Shown piece after piece: positions 43,480-52,404 of a stretch of 64,000 nucleotides of DNA (position 1 is its first letter; every line of letters begins with the position of its first letter). A program made the translations under genes and the position numbers. The stretch lies in assembly GCA_022839625.1 (NCBI GenBank), contig JALHJL010000010.1, forward strand, positions 1 through 64,000. The letters run 5' to 3'. The notes beneath the pieces are model-generated. The model was not told where the DNA came from. It did not search any database and saw only the letters and a program-made list of their open reading frames with translations. Origin of the DNA: Phycisphaerales bacterium. GTDB taxonomy: Bacteria; Planctomycetota; Phycisphaerae; UBA1845; Fen-1342.

Positions 43480-44397
43480 ATGAGCCGTAGAGCGTACGTC
43501 GGGTTCACTCTGATTGAGCTGCTCGTGGTCGTCGCGATCATCGCGCTGCTGATCAGCATCCTGCTGCCGGCCTTGGGACGTGCCCGGGAATCGTCCCGGG
43601 AGGCGAAATGCGCAGCCAACCTGCGCATGTTCGGCATCGGAGTGCACACCTACGCCGTGGAAAACAAGGACGTATCCTGTAGCGGCTCCTTCGACCCTGA
43701 GGTGTCGAACGGCCGCGACGGCCCCGTCGATCGCATCGGCTGGGTCGCGGACCTCGTCAACCGGAACGTCGCGTTTCCCGCCAAGCAGTTGTGTCCCTCC
43801 AATCCCGCCCGCTACAACCAGAAACTCGGCGAGCGGGCGGCCGGCTCGAATTCCTATACGCCGGACCAGGCGCGCGATCTCATCAGCCGCGGCTACAACA
43901 CCAATTACACGCAGTCGTGGTACATGGCGCGCACCGAGTGGCGTCCGAGTTCGCGGGACTACAACTTGAAGCGCGTCGCGGCCACATGTGGGCCGCTCCG
44001 GCTCTCGTGCTGGGGACGGGTCACCGACGCCCGCATTCCGCTGCTCGGCGACGGCCGCACGGACATCGACGACCTCGTGCTCGGCGAGCGCTCGGTCAAG
44101 ACGATGACCGACGGGCCGTGGGACGGACCGTACGGCACCCAGAACTACCGCGACTTCGGCCCCGCCCACGGCCAGGGAGCCGCGATCTTCGGCAAGAAAC
44201 AGCATGATCGCGAGCGGGCCAACGTGCTCTTCGGCGACGGGCACGTCCGTGTGTTCGTCGATCAGGACCACGACGGGGAGTTCGGAATCAACGAGGAGGT
44301 CGTCCCCGCCGAACAGCGCGATCTGGACGAAATGCTCGTGTTCGACGGCGTGCTCAGCCTGGGACGCCGCTCGCTGGATGCGTGGGAGCTGCACTGA
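43480..44397 (+). CDS. Prepilin-like protein with ANVLFxDGHV tail (DUF1559-like)
   Basis: The 305-residue protein has a type IV prepilin N-terminus: leader MSRRAYVG with Gly8 before [24 protein letters not shown] and Glu at mature position 5. It ends with [14 protein letters not shown], the H-X9-DG type motif of the very large planctomycete prepilin-like families. Tyr/Asn-rich middle blocks ([17 protein letters not shown]) are typical. Unlike the Gsp pseudopilins in this window it has the standard Gly at -1. It probably forms part of a surface filament or is exported by a pilin-like route. Confidence 0.88.
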   Translation: MSRRAYVGFTLIELLVVVAIIALLISILLPALGRARESSREAKCAANLRMFGIGVHTYAVENKDVSCSGSFDPEVSNGRDGPVDRIGWVADLVNRNVAFPAKQLCPSNPARYNQKLGERAAGSNSYTPDQARDLISRGYNTNYTQSWYMARTEWRPSSRDYNLKRVAATCGPLRLSCWGRVTDARIPLLGDGRTDIDDLVLGERSVKTMTDGPWDGPYGTQNYRDFGPAHGQGAAIFGKKQHDRERANVLFGDGHVRVFVDQDHDGEFGINEEVVPAEQRDLDEMLVFDGVLSLGRRSLDAWELH

Positions 44398-44400
44398 TTC

Positions 44401-44513
44401 ACGGTGCGCGATTCATCAGCCCCCCAGGTGCCAGAACGTGAAGCCCAGGCCGCGCGTGTGGAGCCACGCGCGCGCTTGCGCGGCGCGTTCTGGCCGCGCT
44501 GCTGAGTCACCCA
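44401..44513 (+). repeat. Long post-stop hairpin similar to that at 41061
   Basis: The sequence begins TCACGGTGCGCGATTC, nearly the same as TCACGGGGCGCGATTC after the 39364 gene. Arms around CCAGAACGTGAAGC and GGCGCGTTCTGGCC can pair. It lies between the prepilin-like gene and the next dockerin protein and may act as a terminator or mRNA stabiliser. Confidence 0.55.
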
Positions 44514-44552
44514 TGATTACCGCAAGACCACAACACTCTGGAGGAATTGAAG

Positions 44553-46745
44553 ATGCGCCTTAGCACGTTACTCGCCGCCTGGCTGCTCGTTGTGTCGCCC
44601 GCCGCGGCGACCGTCTTCATCAACGAAGTCTTCATCAACCCGCCCGGCAGCGGTGCCGACGACACCCGGGAGTTCATCGAGCTGCTGGGGACGCCCGGGA
44701 TGAAGCTGGACGGCTACGCGGTCGCGCTCGTCAACGGTGCGCTGACCAAGTACTACCCGCTGAACAGCATTCCGCCCCGGCCCGACGCCCAGGAGATCGA
44801 CGAGTTCTTCAGCCTCGACGGCCTGCAGCTCGGCCCGAACGGCATCCTGGTGCTCGGCATCGGCACCAGCAACTACTACCCGACGCTGTTGGCCGACTCG
44901 AACTTCCAGCGCTGGAACACGCTCTGGAACGGCGGCCTGGACACGCCCGGGAAGCTGAACAACGACGGCAGCAACACGGTCTTCCTGCTGCGGAATCGGC
45001 CCGGCCGAACCCAGGCCAACCCCACTCACCCCGGCGGCCTGCGCTGGGGCAAGGACATCACCCCGGACGACGAGCTGCTGCGCCCCGTCATCGACCCGCA
45101 AACCGGCCTGCCGAGCGACCAATACGGTGACGGCGACCTCGATTGGGGCCAGCCGAATGGGATCGACGGCGGGCTAACGCTCGACATGGTAGGCAAGAGC
45201 ACGCTCGCGGACCTGAGCGATGACCTCGAAATAGTCGATGAGGTGAGCTACGAACACGAGCGCGGCTGGGAGTACGACGTCGACAGCCGGCACGTCGACG
45301 CCGGCAGCCTGCACACCGGTCTGCCGCATCGACACGTCCACGCGCTCGACGATCCGCAGGGCTTCAACCCCGATGCCCTCACCCGCGTCGACTACCGCAC
45401 GTCCGGCCCCGGCTGGCCACCCGCCCCCGGCGCCACCGGCGAGCTGCCCAACGGGAATAACTGGCAGGATACCGCGACCGAACAATGGATCCGCGGCGAA
45501 TCCGTCGTCGGCACCGGTGGTGCGGGCGGCGCGCCCCAGTTCTTCTACACCAATGCGGCGAACACCAACCCCGACGCCATCCAGCCGTATCTGACCAACG
45601 TGCCGCTGTGGCTCGACGACGGGGCCGCGCCGGACTACAGCTTCGGCGCCGCTTACACGTATCAAATCATGGCCGGGCGCGTGAACCCGCTCGCCATCCC
45701 GTTCATCCCCGGCGACGCCGACCGCGACGGCGATTGCGACGCGGATGACATCGCGAAGATCGCCAGCGTCTTCGGCGACGACGACTGGATCTTCAGCAAC
45801 GCGTTCGCCGAGGCCCCCGAAGGCGACGGCGGCGACCCCGCCACCCAGGTGCGCCCGTGGGACGTGGATGCCACCGGCGACAACGGCATCGAGGCCAGCG
45901 ACCTCCAGTGGACACTCAACTTCCAGGCCAACACCGACGGCCGCATCGTCGGCCGCCGCTACGACAGCACCGACCCGTCGACCACCGGCGTGTACCTGAA
46001 TCCCAACGCCGGTGTCGCCTGCACGGTCACCGCGTCGGTCCACGTCCCGAGCGGCCATCCGCTCAGTGCCTTGACCGTAAACGAGACGGTGGAGATCACC
46101 GTGCGCGCCCAGGTCACCGGCGGGGCGAACACCTCCCCGGAGCAGCAGAACGGCGTGATGCAGTTCGTGCACGACATCGGCCTCTCCGTCGGCGGAGTTG
46201 CCGCGGTTGAGGAGGTCGCCGCGCTCGGCGCCTTTGACTTCACCCGCGCGGAGATCATGGTGCCGCAGGGCACCGATGGGGACGGCGGCATTCAACTCGT
46301 CAACGGCTATGCGACCAGCTTCGCCGAGGGCTTGGCCGGCGCGGCCGATCTCTACCGCGTAACGCTTCGCACTCTCGGAACCGGCTCGGCCGGCGTGGCG
46401 ATCGTGCCGACGGCCGCGAGCAAGTTCGCCCTGAGCACCCCGCGCGGTCTGAAAGTCGGCCACACCGACCAGAACGGCAACCCCGCAGCGGCCAGCTACC
46501 CGGCGCCGCTGACCCTGACGGTCTCGGGGCCGACGATCAAAGTCGGCGACCTGAACTGCGACGGGACCGTAGACTTCGGCGACATCAATCCGTTCGTGCT
46601 GTATCTGTCGAACTTCTCGGCGTGGCAGGCCGCCAATCCCGACTGCCCGCCCGAGAACGGCGACATCAATGGCGACGGCACGTATGGGCAGGCTTCGTTC
46701 GACGACATCAACCCGTTCGTCGCGCTGCTGAGCTCGGGCGGCTAG
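44553..46745 (+). CDS. Large secreted lamin-tail/dockerin-like protein
   Basis: The 730-residue protein has a signal peptide (STLLAAWLLVVSPAAA) followed directly by a lamin-tail-like domain (VFINEVFINPPGSGADDTREFIELLG; GPNGILVLGIG). Around residue 385 a dockerin-like pair appears (GDADRDGDCDADDIAKIASVFG; DVDATGDNGIEASDLQWTLN). The middle C-terminal part is a beta-rich cohesin-like region (VTASVHVPSGHPLSALTVNE). The end holds a second pair (GDLNCDGTVDFGDINPFVL; GDINGDGTYGQASFDDINPFVA), the last repeat with an insertion. ATG 44553 has GGAGGA seven bases upstream. Probably cell-surface or extracellular; function unknown. Confidence 0.85.
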   Translation: MRLSTLLAAWLLVVSPAAATVFINEVFINPPGSGADDTREFIELLGTPGMKLDGYAVALVNGALTKYYPLNSIPPRPDAQEIDEFFSLDGLQLGPNGILVLGIGTSNYYPTLLADSNFQRWNTLWNGGLDTPGKLNNDGSNTVFLLRNRPGRTQANPTHPGGLRWGKDITPDDELLRPVIDPQTGLPSDQYGDGDLDWGQPNGIDGGLTLDMVGKSTLADLSDDLEIVDEVSYEHERGWEYDVDSRHVDAGSLHTGLPHRHVHALDDPQGFNPDALTRVDYRTSGPGWPPAPGATGELPNGNNWQDTATEQWIRGESVVGTGGAGGAPQFFYTNAANTNPDAIQPYLTNVPLWLDDGAAPDYSFGAAYTYQIMAGRVNPLAIPFIPGDADRDGDCDADDIAKIASVFGDDDWIFSNAFAEAPEGDGGDPATQVRPWDVDATGDNGIEASDLQWTLNFQANTDGRIVGRRYDSTDPSTTGVYLNPNAGVACTVTASVHVPSGHPLSALTVNETVEITVRAQVTGGANTSPEQQNGVMQFVHDIGLSVGGVAAVEEVAALGAFDFTRAEIMVPQGTDGDGGIQLVNGYATSFAEGLAGAADLYRVTLRTLGTGSAGVAIVPTAASKFALSTPRGLKVGHTDQNGNPAAASYPAPLTLTVSGPTIKVGDLNCDGTVDFGDINPFVLYLSNFSAWQAANPDCPPENGDINGDGTYGQASFDDINPFVALLSSGG

Positions 46746-46792
46746 TGCCAGGATAACGTCCGGCGAGAGGCCGGTCACAACTCGAACGGGCC

Positions 46793-46814
46793 ATCCCCGA
46801 AAGCGGACGGGGAT
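46793..46814 (+). terminator. Hairpin after the dockerin gene
   Basis: ATCCCCG (46793-46799) and CGGGGAT (46808-46814) form a 7-bp stem shortly after the stop. No T-run follows, so it may be a weak or factor-dependent terminator. Confidence 0.4.
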
Positions 46815-47174
46815 TACTCGCCTGCCCGCTGCGATCGCGCCGCGGTCATCGTCCGGCCCGGGCGACGGCCGCGGCGCGTCGTCCAAGAGGCGCGCTCCGG
46901 CCGAGCCGCGAAGCCCGAGCAGGCGGACACCTGGCCGAGTCTGCTGAATGCGATGGATGTCGTGGATCGTTACCAAGGACCAAACTAGACTCTCGGCATG
47001 GACGGATTGAACTGCCACCGTCAGTCCGGGTTCTTCGCGGTTCCCAACGCAGCCGCTCTCGTCGAAACCGCCGCTGTGCTGCGCGGGATCCGACCGGCCC
47101 GAAGGCCCTGCAACTCAAACCAACGTCAAGGCAACTAGCGTGCGCGAGGTCGCTCGCCCCGGAAGGAGCCCAGT
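46815..47174. other. Intergenic region before rnk
   Basis: GC-rich sequence with no recognisable coding pattern on either strand. It holds the leader of the rnk gene; GGAAGGAG stands seven to twelve bases before the rnk ATG. Confidence 0.4.
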
Positions 47175-47585
47175 ATGAACGCACGACACATTTACGTGAC
47201 GGTGAGCGACATGGATCGTCTCGGGCGCATGCTGCTGGCTGCCATCAGCGAAGCGCCCGATCTCGAGCCGCTCCGCGCGCTGGACCGCGAACTCGACCGT
47301 GCCCAGGCGGTCCGGCCGGAGGAAATCCCCCCGGACGTGATTACGATGAACTCGAAGCTGCGCATGACGGACCTGGACACCGGCCGACAGCGCGTCGTGA
47401 CCCTCGTTTACCCCGACAAGGCGAGCGACGATGACTGCGTCTCGATCCTGAGCCCGCTGGGTACGGCACTGCTCGGATATCGGGTCGGCGACGAGATTCG
47501 GTGGGACACGCCCGCCGGCCAGTTGCACCTGCGAATTGACGAACTGCTCTATCAGCCGGAGGCCGCGGGCGACTTCACTCGGTGA
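47175..47585 (+). CDS. rnk: Rnk-like GreA/GreB C-terminal domain protein (nucleoside diphosphate kinase regulator)
   Basis: The 136-residue protein has a short helical N-terminal part (RLGRMLLAAISEAPD) and a GreA/GreB C-terminal FKBP-like domain (VITMNSKLRMTDLDTG, RVVTLVYPDKASDDDCVSILSPLGTALLGYRVGDEIRWDTP). This order and length match Rnk, which binds RNA polymerase but lacks the long coiled coil of Gre factors. GGAAGGAG precedes the ATG. It stands alone, followed by topoisomerase VI subunit B on the same strand about 190 bp away. Confidence 0.88.
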   Translation: MNARHIYVTVSDMDRLGRMLLAAISEAPDLEPLRALDRELDRAQAVRPEEIPPDVITMNSKLRMTDLDTGRQRVVTLVYPDKASDDDCVSILSPLGTALLGYRVGDEIRWDTPAGQLHLRIDELLYQPEAAGDFTR

Positions 47586-47773
47586 GCCGGTCACCGACGG
47601 CCGACGCCGAGCGAACCGGCGCGCCGGTTCCGCGCGAGAACAAACGGGGGCCTTCTCCGAGTTGCGCCGGCTGCGCGGCGGGCCGGCTGGCGCCTCCTGT
47701 ACACGCCGTGAATCGCCGCTACCATAGGTTGTGTCCTGCGAGAAGAGACACACAAACCAACGTGGAGCCAGGG

Positions 47774-49840
47774 ATGGCCACACTGCCCGAAACGACGATG
47801 CGCAGAGCGGAAACCCCGAGCTTGTTCGACCAGCCTCGCGGGCGTCCGATCCCCGTTCGAACGGTCAGCCAGCCGGCCTGGGAGCCTGGCGCGGATGACG
47901 AAGAGGACCGCACGCCTGAGTCGCCGGCGCCGAAGGCCAAGCCGGACCCTGTGGCCCAGCCGCCCTCGGGGAGGAAGCCCAAAGCTGAGCCGCCACCGCC
48001 GAAGCCGGCTGTGCCGCATCGTCGGGCGGCGCGGTCGCGGGCCGTGACGGCGGAGACGCTCGCGAGCCAGCAGCGTGACATCTCGGTGTCCGAATTCTTC
48101 GCCAAGAACCGGCACCTGCTGGGCTTCGACAACAAGCGCAAGGCGTTGCTGACGACGGTGAAGGAGGCGGTCGACAACAGTCTCGACGCGTGCGAGGAGG
48201 CGGGCCTTCTCCCCGAGTTGTGGATCACGATCGATCAGCTCGCGGAGGACCGTTTCCGCGTTACCGTTCGCGACAACGGGCCCGGTATCGTGAAAGCCCA
48301 GATCGCGAACATCTTCGGCAGGCTGTTGTACGGTTCGAAGTTCCACCGCCTCAAGATGGCCCGCGGACAGCAGGGGATCGGCATCTCCGCCGCCGGCATG
48401 TACGGGCTGCTCACCACCGGCAAGAGCGTGCACATCACGTCGCGCACGGGTCCCGGCAAGCGTGCCCATCACATGCAGATTCAGATGGACACGGCGAAGA
48501 ACAAGGCCGACACCATCGTCGATGAAGAGGTGGACGTGGAGTGGGAGCGCGGCACGGAGGTGGTCATCGAGCTGGTCGCGACCTATGCCAAGGGCCGCCA
48601 GTCCGTTGATGAATACGTCGAGCAGACCGCCATCGCCAACCCGCATGCCCGGATTCACTACGTCTCGCCGACGCCGGAGCACCGCGAGTTCCCGCGCGGC
48701 ACCGCGGAGCTGCCCGCCGAAACGCGCGAAATCAAGCCGCACCCGTACGGCATCGAGCTGGGCGTGCTGATGAAGATGCTCAAGGACGCCAAACCGCACA
48801 AGAAGGGCGAGCGGTCGGTCCGGCTGGCGTCGTTCCTGCAAAACGAGTTCTGCCGCATGAGCGCCCGGACCGCCCAGGAAATCTGCGAAGCCGCCAAGCT
48901 CAGTCCGACCGCGCGGGCGCACGAGATCGGCACGCACGACGTGGAGCAGCTCTACCACGCGATGCAGAGCGTCAGGATCATGGCCCCGCCCACCGACTGC
49001 CTGGCACCGATCGGCGTGCGGAACCTGCTCGCCGGCCTGCTCAAAGAGGTGAAAGCCGAGTTCTTCACCGCGACCACGCGCGATCCCACCGTGTATCGCG
49101 GCAATCCCTTCCAGATCGAGATCGGGCTGGCGTACGGGGGCAACCTGCCGGCGGACGAGCCGGGGCGCGTCATCCGCTTCGCCAACCGCGTGCCCCTGTT
49201 GTACCAGCAGTCCTCGTGCGCGGCGTACAAGAGCGTGCTCGACGTGGATTGGCGGAACTACGGCCTGTCGCAGCCGTCCGGCTCGCTGCCCGTCGGCCCG
49301 CTCGTCGTGATGATCCACATGGCCAGCGTGTGGGTGCCGTTCACCAGCGAGAGCAAAGAGGCCATCGCCGACTACGACGAGATTCGCAAGGAAATGAAGC
49401 TCGCCTTGCAGGAGTGCGGCCGCAAGCTCGCGGCGTACATTCGCCGCCGGCGGCGCCAGCGGATGGAGAGCGAGCGGCGGAACATCTTCGAGCGGTACAT
49501 TCCCGACGTGGCCGAGGCCCTCGCCAATCTGACCGGCCAGAGCCAGGAGCGCCTGCTGCGTGACCTGCGCGCGATCGCGAGGCAGCGAACCGCGGTCGCC
49601 GACGTCGCACTGGACGAGAACGGCAAGCCGGTCGCCACCGCCGCGGCTTCCGAAGGCCGCTCGGTAGCGCCCGACGCCTCGTCCGCCGAGGGCACGGACG
49701 AGCTCGCCGGCGACGCCAGCACGGTGATCGTGCCCGAAAACGAGGCCGTGGACGTGCCGGAGGGGCTGTTTGAGGAAGACGCAAACGGGGAGGCGCAACG
49801 GCGGGCGACGGGCGGACGCCGGCGCAGACGGACGCGCTGA
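47774..49840 (+). CDS. top6B: DNA topoisomerase VI subunit B
   Basis: The 688-residue protein is a type IIB topoisomerase ATPase subunit. A Pro/Lys-rich extension of about 95 residues precedes the family start QQRDISVSEFFAKNRHLLGFDN. The GHKL motifs are KEAVDNSLDACEE (about 127-142), DNGPGI (about 168) and GQQGIGISAAGMYG (about 198-211). The H2TH region (MSARTAQEICEAAKLSP) and the transducer domain (PTVYRGNPFQIEIGLAYGG; VLDVDWRNYGLSQP; IADYDEIRKEMKLALQE) follow. It binds ATP and clamps DNA, while cleavage needs the Spo11-like subunit A. No top6A is next to it in this window; the next gene is on the opposite strand. The tail is basic (RRRRRTR). Topo VI is chiefly archaeal and rare in bacteria. 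Confidence 0.95.
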   Translation: MATLPETTMRRAETPSLFDQPRGRPIPVRTVSQPAWEPGADDEEDRTPESPAPKAKPDPVAQPPSGRKPKAEPPPPKPAVPHRRAARSRAVTAETLASQQRDISVSEFFAKNRHLLGFDNKRKALLTTVKEAVDNSLDACEEAGLLPELWITIDQLAEDRFRVTVRDNGPGIVKAQIANIFGRLLYGSKFHRLKMARGQQGIGISAAGMYGLLTTGKSVHITSRTGPGKRAHHMQIQMDTAKNKADTIVDEEVDVEWERGTEVVIELVATYAKGRQSVDEYVEQTAIANPHARIHYVSPTPEHREFPRGTAELPAETREIKPHPYGIELGVLMKMLKDAKPHKKGERSVRLASFLQNEFCRMSARTAQEICEAAKLSPTARAHEIGTHDVEQLYHAMQSVRIMAPPTDCLAPIGVRNLLAGLLKEVKAEFFTATTRDPTVYRGNPFQIEIGLAYGGNLPADEPGRVIRFANRVPLLYQQSSCAAYKSVLDVDWRNYGLSQPSGSLPVGPLVVMIHMASVWVPFTSESKEAIADYDEIRKEMKLALQECGRKLAAYIRRRRRQRMESERRNIFERYIPDVAEALANLTGQSQERLLRDLRAIARQRTAVADVALDENGKPVATAAASEGRSVAPDASSAEGTDELAGDASTVIVPENEAVDVPEGLFEEDANGEAQRRATGGRRRRRTR

Positions 49841-49929
49841 AACCTGGCGGTCGCCGTGGGAGGTCCGCCGGCGAGCGCTCGCCGGTCCAGAACCGGTGTC
49901 GCTGCGGCGTTCGGGGTGATTGCAGTTAC

Positions 49930-51720
49930 TTACTTGCCGCCCCGCAGCTCGATTAAGCGCAGCTCGCTGGCCTGGTCGGGGCCGGGGCGTGTGTGAACGG
50001 CACCCAGGTGGGACGCGAGTTGCTCGTCCTGGAGCAGCTTCTCGACCAATTCGCGGTTGCCCGCGCGCTCGAAGCCGGCGCCGATCTCGACCGCGAAGTA
50101 CCCGGGGCCGCCGGCACGAAGCTGCCGGGCCAGAACGCCGTATTCTTCCGGTTTCTCCGCCCAGGATTCCCAGGCCATGTTGGCGTAGAACGCGATGCGT
50201 TGGGGGCTGCTGCCCGACAGCAGCCGCTTCGACCCCACTTCGGGGTCCAGCGCGACCAGCCAGCGCGCCGCGTCCAGCAGGAAGCGGTCGTGCCAGCCGG
50301 CCCCGCGCAGGGCATACGCTGTGGGCGGGAGGTAGCAGACCGCCAGGAGCGCCGCCGCCGGCCAGTAGAGTCGCACGTCGGCCAACAGCCGCAGCATCCG
50401 CGCGAGCAGCATCGCCGCCAACGGAATCAGCAGCGTGACCGGCACAAGCATGTGCCGCGCGTCCAGATACCGATAGTGGTGCAGCAGGACGAGCGTCAGC
50501 GCGAGATGACCGACGAGGCACGTCGTCCAGCCCGCCAGCTCCGGCGAGAGTAGCCGGCGGCGCAAGCTGAGCAGCGGCAGAATCGCCAGCAGTGGAACCA
50601 CTACGCGGCCGGCCCTCAGCAGCTTGTACAGGACGTGCGGCACGAGGCCGTACCAGGGCAGGTCGAGCAACTCGAGCTTGGCGAGCAGCACCGATGGAAT
50701 CGGCAGGCCCGCAGCGCCGAAGCCGGCGCGGGCGGCGTGGTCGGCGGGCATCGCCGCACTGTCTGCACCGCGGCAGGTGGCCGGTATCGACGCGGACGAC
50801 GTCGCCGACTGCGATGCCCAGCAGTCCGCCGCAAGAGTGTAGCGCCGGACCTCCGTGTCCGGCGAGGATTCCATTCGGCTCAAAAAACGTCGGACACGCG
50901 CCACGGCGGGCAAGCTCGGGTCCGACGCTACAGGCGCGTGGCCCACGGGGACTCCTGCGGCGGACTGCCAGGGCTCCTTCTTGGGCGAAAGCCTGCCAAC
51001 GGTGCCCCAATACGGAGCCGCACACGCCAGGAAACCCACCGCGAGTGCCGCGGCGCACGCGGCGAGCTTACGTGCGCCGAGTTGGCGCCGCGCCGCGGCC
51101 AACGCCGCGATTCCGCCCAGCACGGGCAACGCGCCTTCGGGCCGCGTGAGAAACGCCAGCCCGGCCAGCACGCCGCAGCCCAGCGCCGCGGGCAGGCGGT
51201 TCAACCGCACAAGCAGCAGCAACGCACCGAGGTAGAATGCGAGATGGACCTGGTCCGACATGGTGTCGGTCGATAGCCAGACGTGCAGGTCGAGCAGGGC
51301 GGCCCACGCCATGGCCACCAGCGCCGCCAGGCGCTCATCCAGCGGAAGCTCCAGGCGCCGCACGAGCCGCAGCGTCAGCCCGCCGACCAGGGCGATCACG
51401 GCCATCCCGGCGGCCCAGCTCACCACTTGTCCGCTTCTCTGCCAAGTCCACGGCGTGTCGGCGGCGCCCAGGGCACGGGCCAGCCGCTGTGCGCCCAGGA
51501 TCGCAGTGGGATACAGGGGGTGCTGGCGCACGTGCGGGCTGCGCAGATAGTCGAGCCCCTCGGTACCCAGGTCGCGCGCGTACCAGCAGAACGTCACGCC
51601 GTCACGCGAGATCACGGGCAGCAATGCGGCGGTCACGCCGCGCCACGCGCCCGCGACGACGAGCACGGACAGGATCGCCCAGCGGAACGAACGTCTACTC
51701 AGCCTAGCCGCGGGCGACAT
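49930..51720 (-). CDS. GT-C membrane glycosyltransferase (GT39/ArnT-like), interrupted in frame by a MITE-like element
   Basis: The 596-residue protein has about ten membrane helices and an N-terminal periplasmic loop with SRDGVTFCWYARDLG, in line with the acidic catalytic loop of dolichyl- or undecaprenyl-phosphate-sugar GT-C enzymes. Further blocks are PEGALPVLGGIAAL, PYWGTVGRLSPKKEPW, LLDLPWYGLVPHVLY and HYRYLDARHMLVPVTLL, and a C-terminal soluble part follows. Such enzymes add a sugar to lipids or proteins outside the inner membrane. Residues about 251-300 are encoded by a repeat element plus its 4-bp duplication (150 bp, exactly 50 codons), with no stop or frameshift. The insertion falls in an Ala-rich loop, so function may survive. 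Confidence 0.82.
   Translation of the reverse strand: MSPAARLSRRSFRWAILSVLVVAGAWRGVTAALLPVISRDGVTFCWYARDLGTEGLDYLRSPHVRQHPLYPTAILGAQRLARALGAADTPWTWQRSGQVVSWAAGMAVIALVGGLTLRLVRRLELPLDERLAALVAMAWAALLDLHVWLSTDTMSDQVHLAFYLGALLLLVRLNRLPAALGCGVLAGLAFLTRPEGALPVLGGIAALAAARRQLGARKLAACAAALAVGFLACAAPYWGTVGRLSPKKEPWQSAAGVPVGHAPVASDPSLPAVARVRRFLSRMESSPDTEVRRYTLAADCWASQSATSSASIPATCRGADSAAMPADHAARAGFGAAGLPIPSVLLAKLELLDLPWYGLVPHVLYKLLRAGRVVVPLLAILPLLSLRRRLLSPELAGWTTCLVGHLALTLVLLHHYRYLDARHMLVPVTLLIPLAAMLLARMLRLLADVRLYWPAAALLAVCYLPPTAYALRGAGWHDRFLLDAARWLVALDPEVGSKRLLSGSSPQRIAFYANMAWESWAEKPEEYGVLARQLRAGGPGYFAVEIGAGFERAGNRELVEKLLQDEQLASHLGAVHTRPGPDQASELRLIELRGGK
50822..50967. mobile_element. MITE-like element, 146 bp, inserted in frame in the glycosyltransferase gene
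   Basis: Terminal inverted repeats CAGTCCGCCGCAAG and CCTGCGGCGGACTG bound the element, with CCAG on both sides (50818-50821 and 50968-50971) as the apparent 4-bp target duplication. Inside is the GTAGCGCCGGACCTCCGTGTCCGG hairpin and its partner ending GGTCCGACGCTAC, shared with 41239-41411 and 12197-12262. Element plus duplication is 150 bp. On the minus strand it reads through as an Arg/Ser/Pro/Ala-rich peptide including SRMESSPDTEVRRYT. Confidence 0.85.
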
Positions 51721-51738
51721 CCGGTTCCTCGCAAGAGA

Positions 51739-52404
51739 CTAATCGCCGGGCGCACCGCCCGGGACGGTATCCGGCGCCGGCGAGGATGATAGGGGCGGAG
51801 CCTCGGCGCTGACCAGCCGGACGAGCTCTACCGCCTTGGAAACGCCCATCTTCCGGAGGACCTGCTTGCGATGTGCCTCGACGGTCTTGAGGGTCACGCC
51901 GATCTCCGCCGCGATGCGCTTGCTGGGCCGGCCGGCTACCACCATGTTCATCACCACGCGCTCGCGGGGCGTCAGCCGCGCCAAGCGCACGGCCAGGTCC
52001 TGCCGTTGTTCGCGCTGCCGCCGCCATTGCTTCTCGACGCCGAGCGCATGGCGTATCCGGGCCAGCAGCACCTGGGGGTCGACGGGTTTCTCGAGGAAGT
52101 CCAGGGCCCCGGCTTTGAGGGCCCGCACGGCCATCGGGATGTCCCCGTGGCCGCTGATGATGATGATCGGAATGGGCAGTCGCTCGCCCACCAGCTTGGC
52201 CTGCAACTCCAGGCCGCTCATGCCGCGCATGCGCACGTCGAGCACGAGGCAGCCGGGCTGCCCGGGCCGGTAGGCCGCCAGGAATTCGTCGGCGGAGCGA
52301 AACACGGCGGCCCGCAGCCCTTCCGACTCCAGCAGCGACTGGAGGGCATCGCACACGGCTTCGTCGTCGTCCACGACGTACACGGTCCGGTCATCGTCCT
52401 GCAT
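51739..52404 (-). CDS. FixJ-type response regulator (receiver + LuxR HTH)
   Basis: The 221-residue regulator has a receiver domain (VYVVDDDEAVCDALQSLLES, phospho-acceptor Asp56 in LVLDVRM, IIIISGHGD, Lys107 in LEKPVD). A LuxR-type DNA-binding domain follows (about 145-205: RLTPRERVVMNMVVAGRPSKRIAAEIGVTLKTVEAHR). HGDIPMAVRALKAGALDFLEKP is typical of the FixJ subgroup. ATG 52404 overlaps the end of the upstream histidine kinase gene by 14 bp, so the pair is translationally coupled. It should be phosphorylated by that kinase and then act at unknown promoters. Confidence 0.93.
   Translation of the reverse strand: MQDDDRTVYVVDDDEAVCDALQSLLESEGLRAAVFRSADEFLAAYRPGQPGCLVLDVRMRGMSGLELQAKLVGERLPIPIIIISGHGDIPMAVRALKAGALDFLEKPVDPQVLLARIRHALGVEKQWRRQREQRQDLAVRLARLTPRERVVMNMVVAGRPSKRIAAEIGVTLKTVEAHRKQVLRKMGVSKAVELVRLVSAEAPPLSSSPAPDTVPGGAPGD

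Noticed and set aside
47591..51058. An 1155-residue minus-strand frame across the topoisomerase and glycosyltransferase genes
   Set aside because: It is antisense to clear Top6B motifs and out of frame with the glycosyltransferase; no family motifs appear in it.
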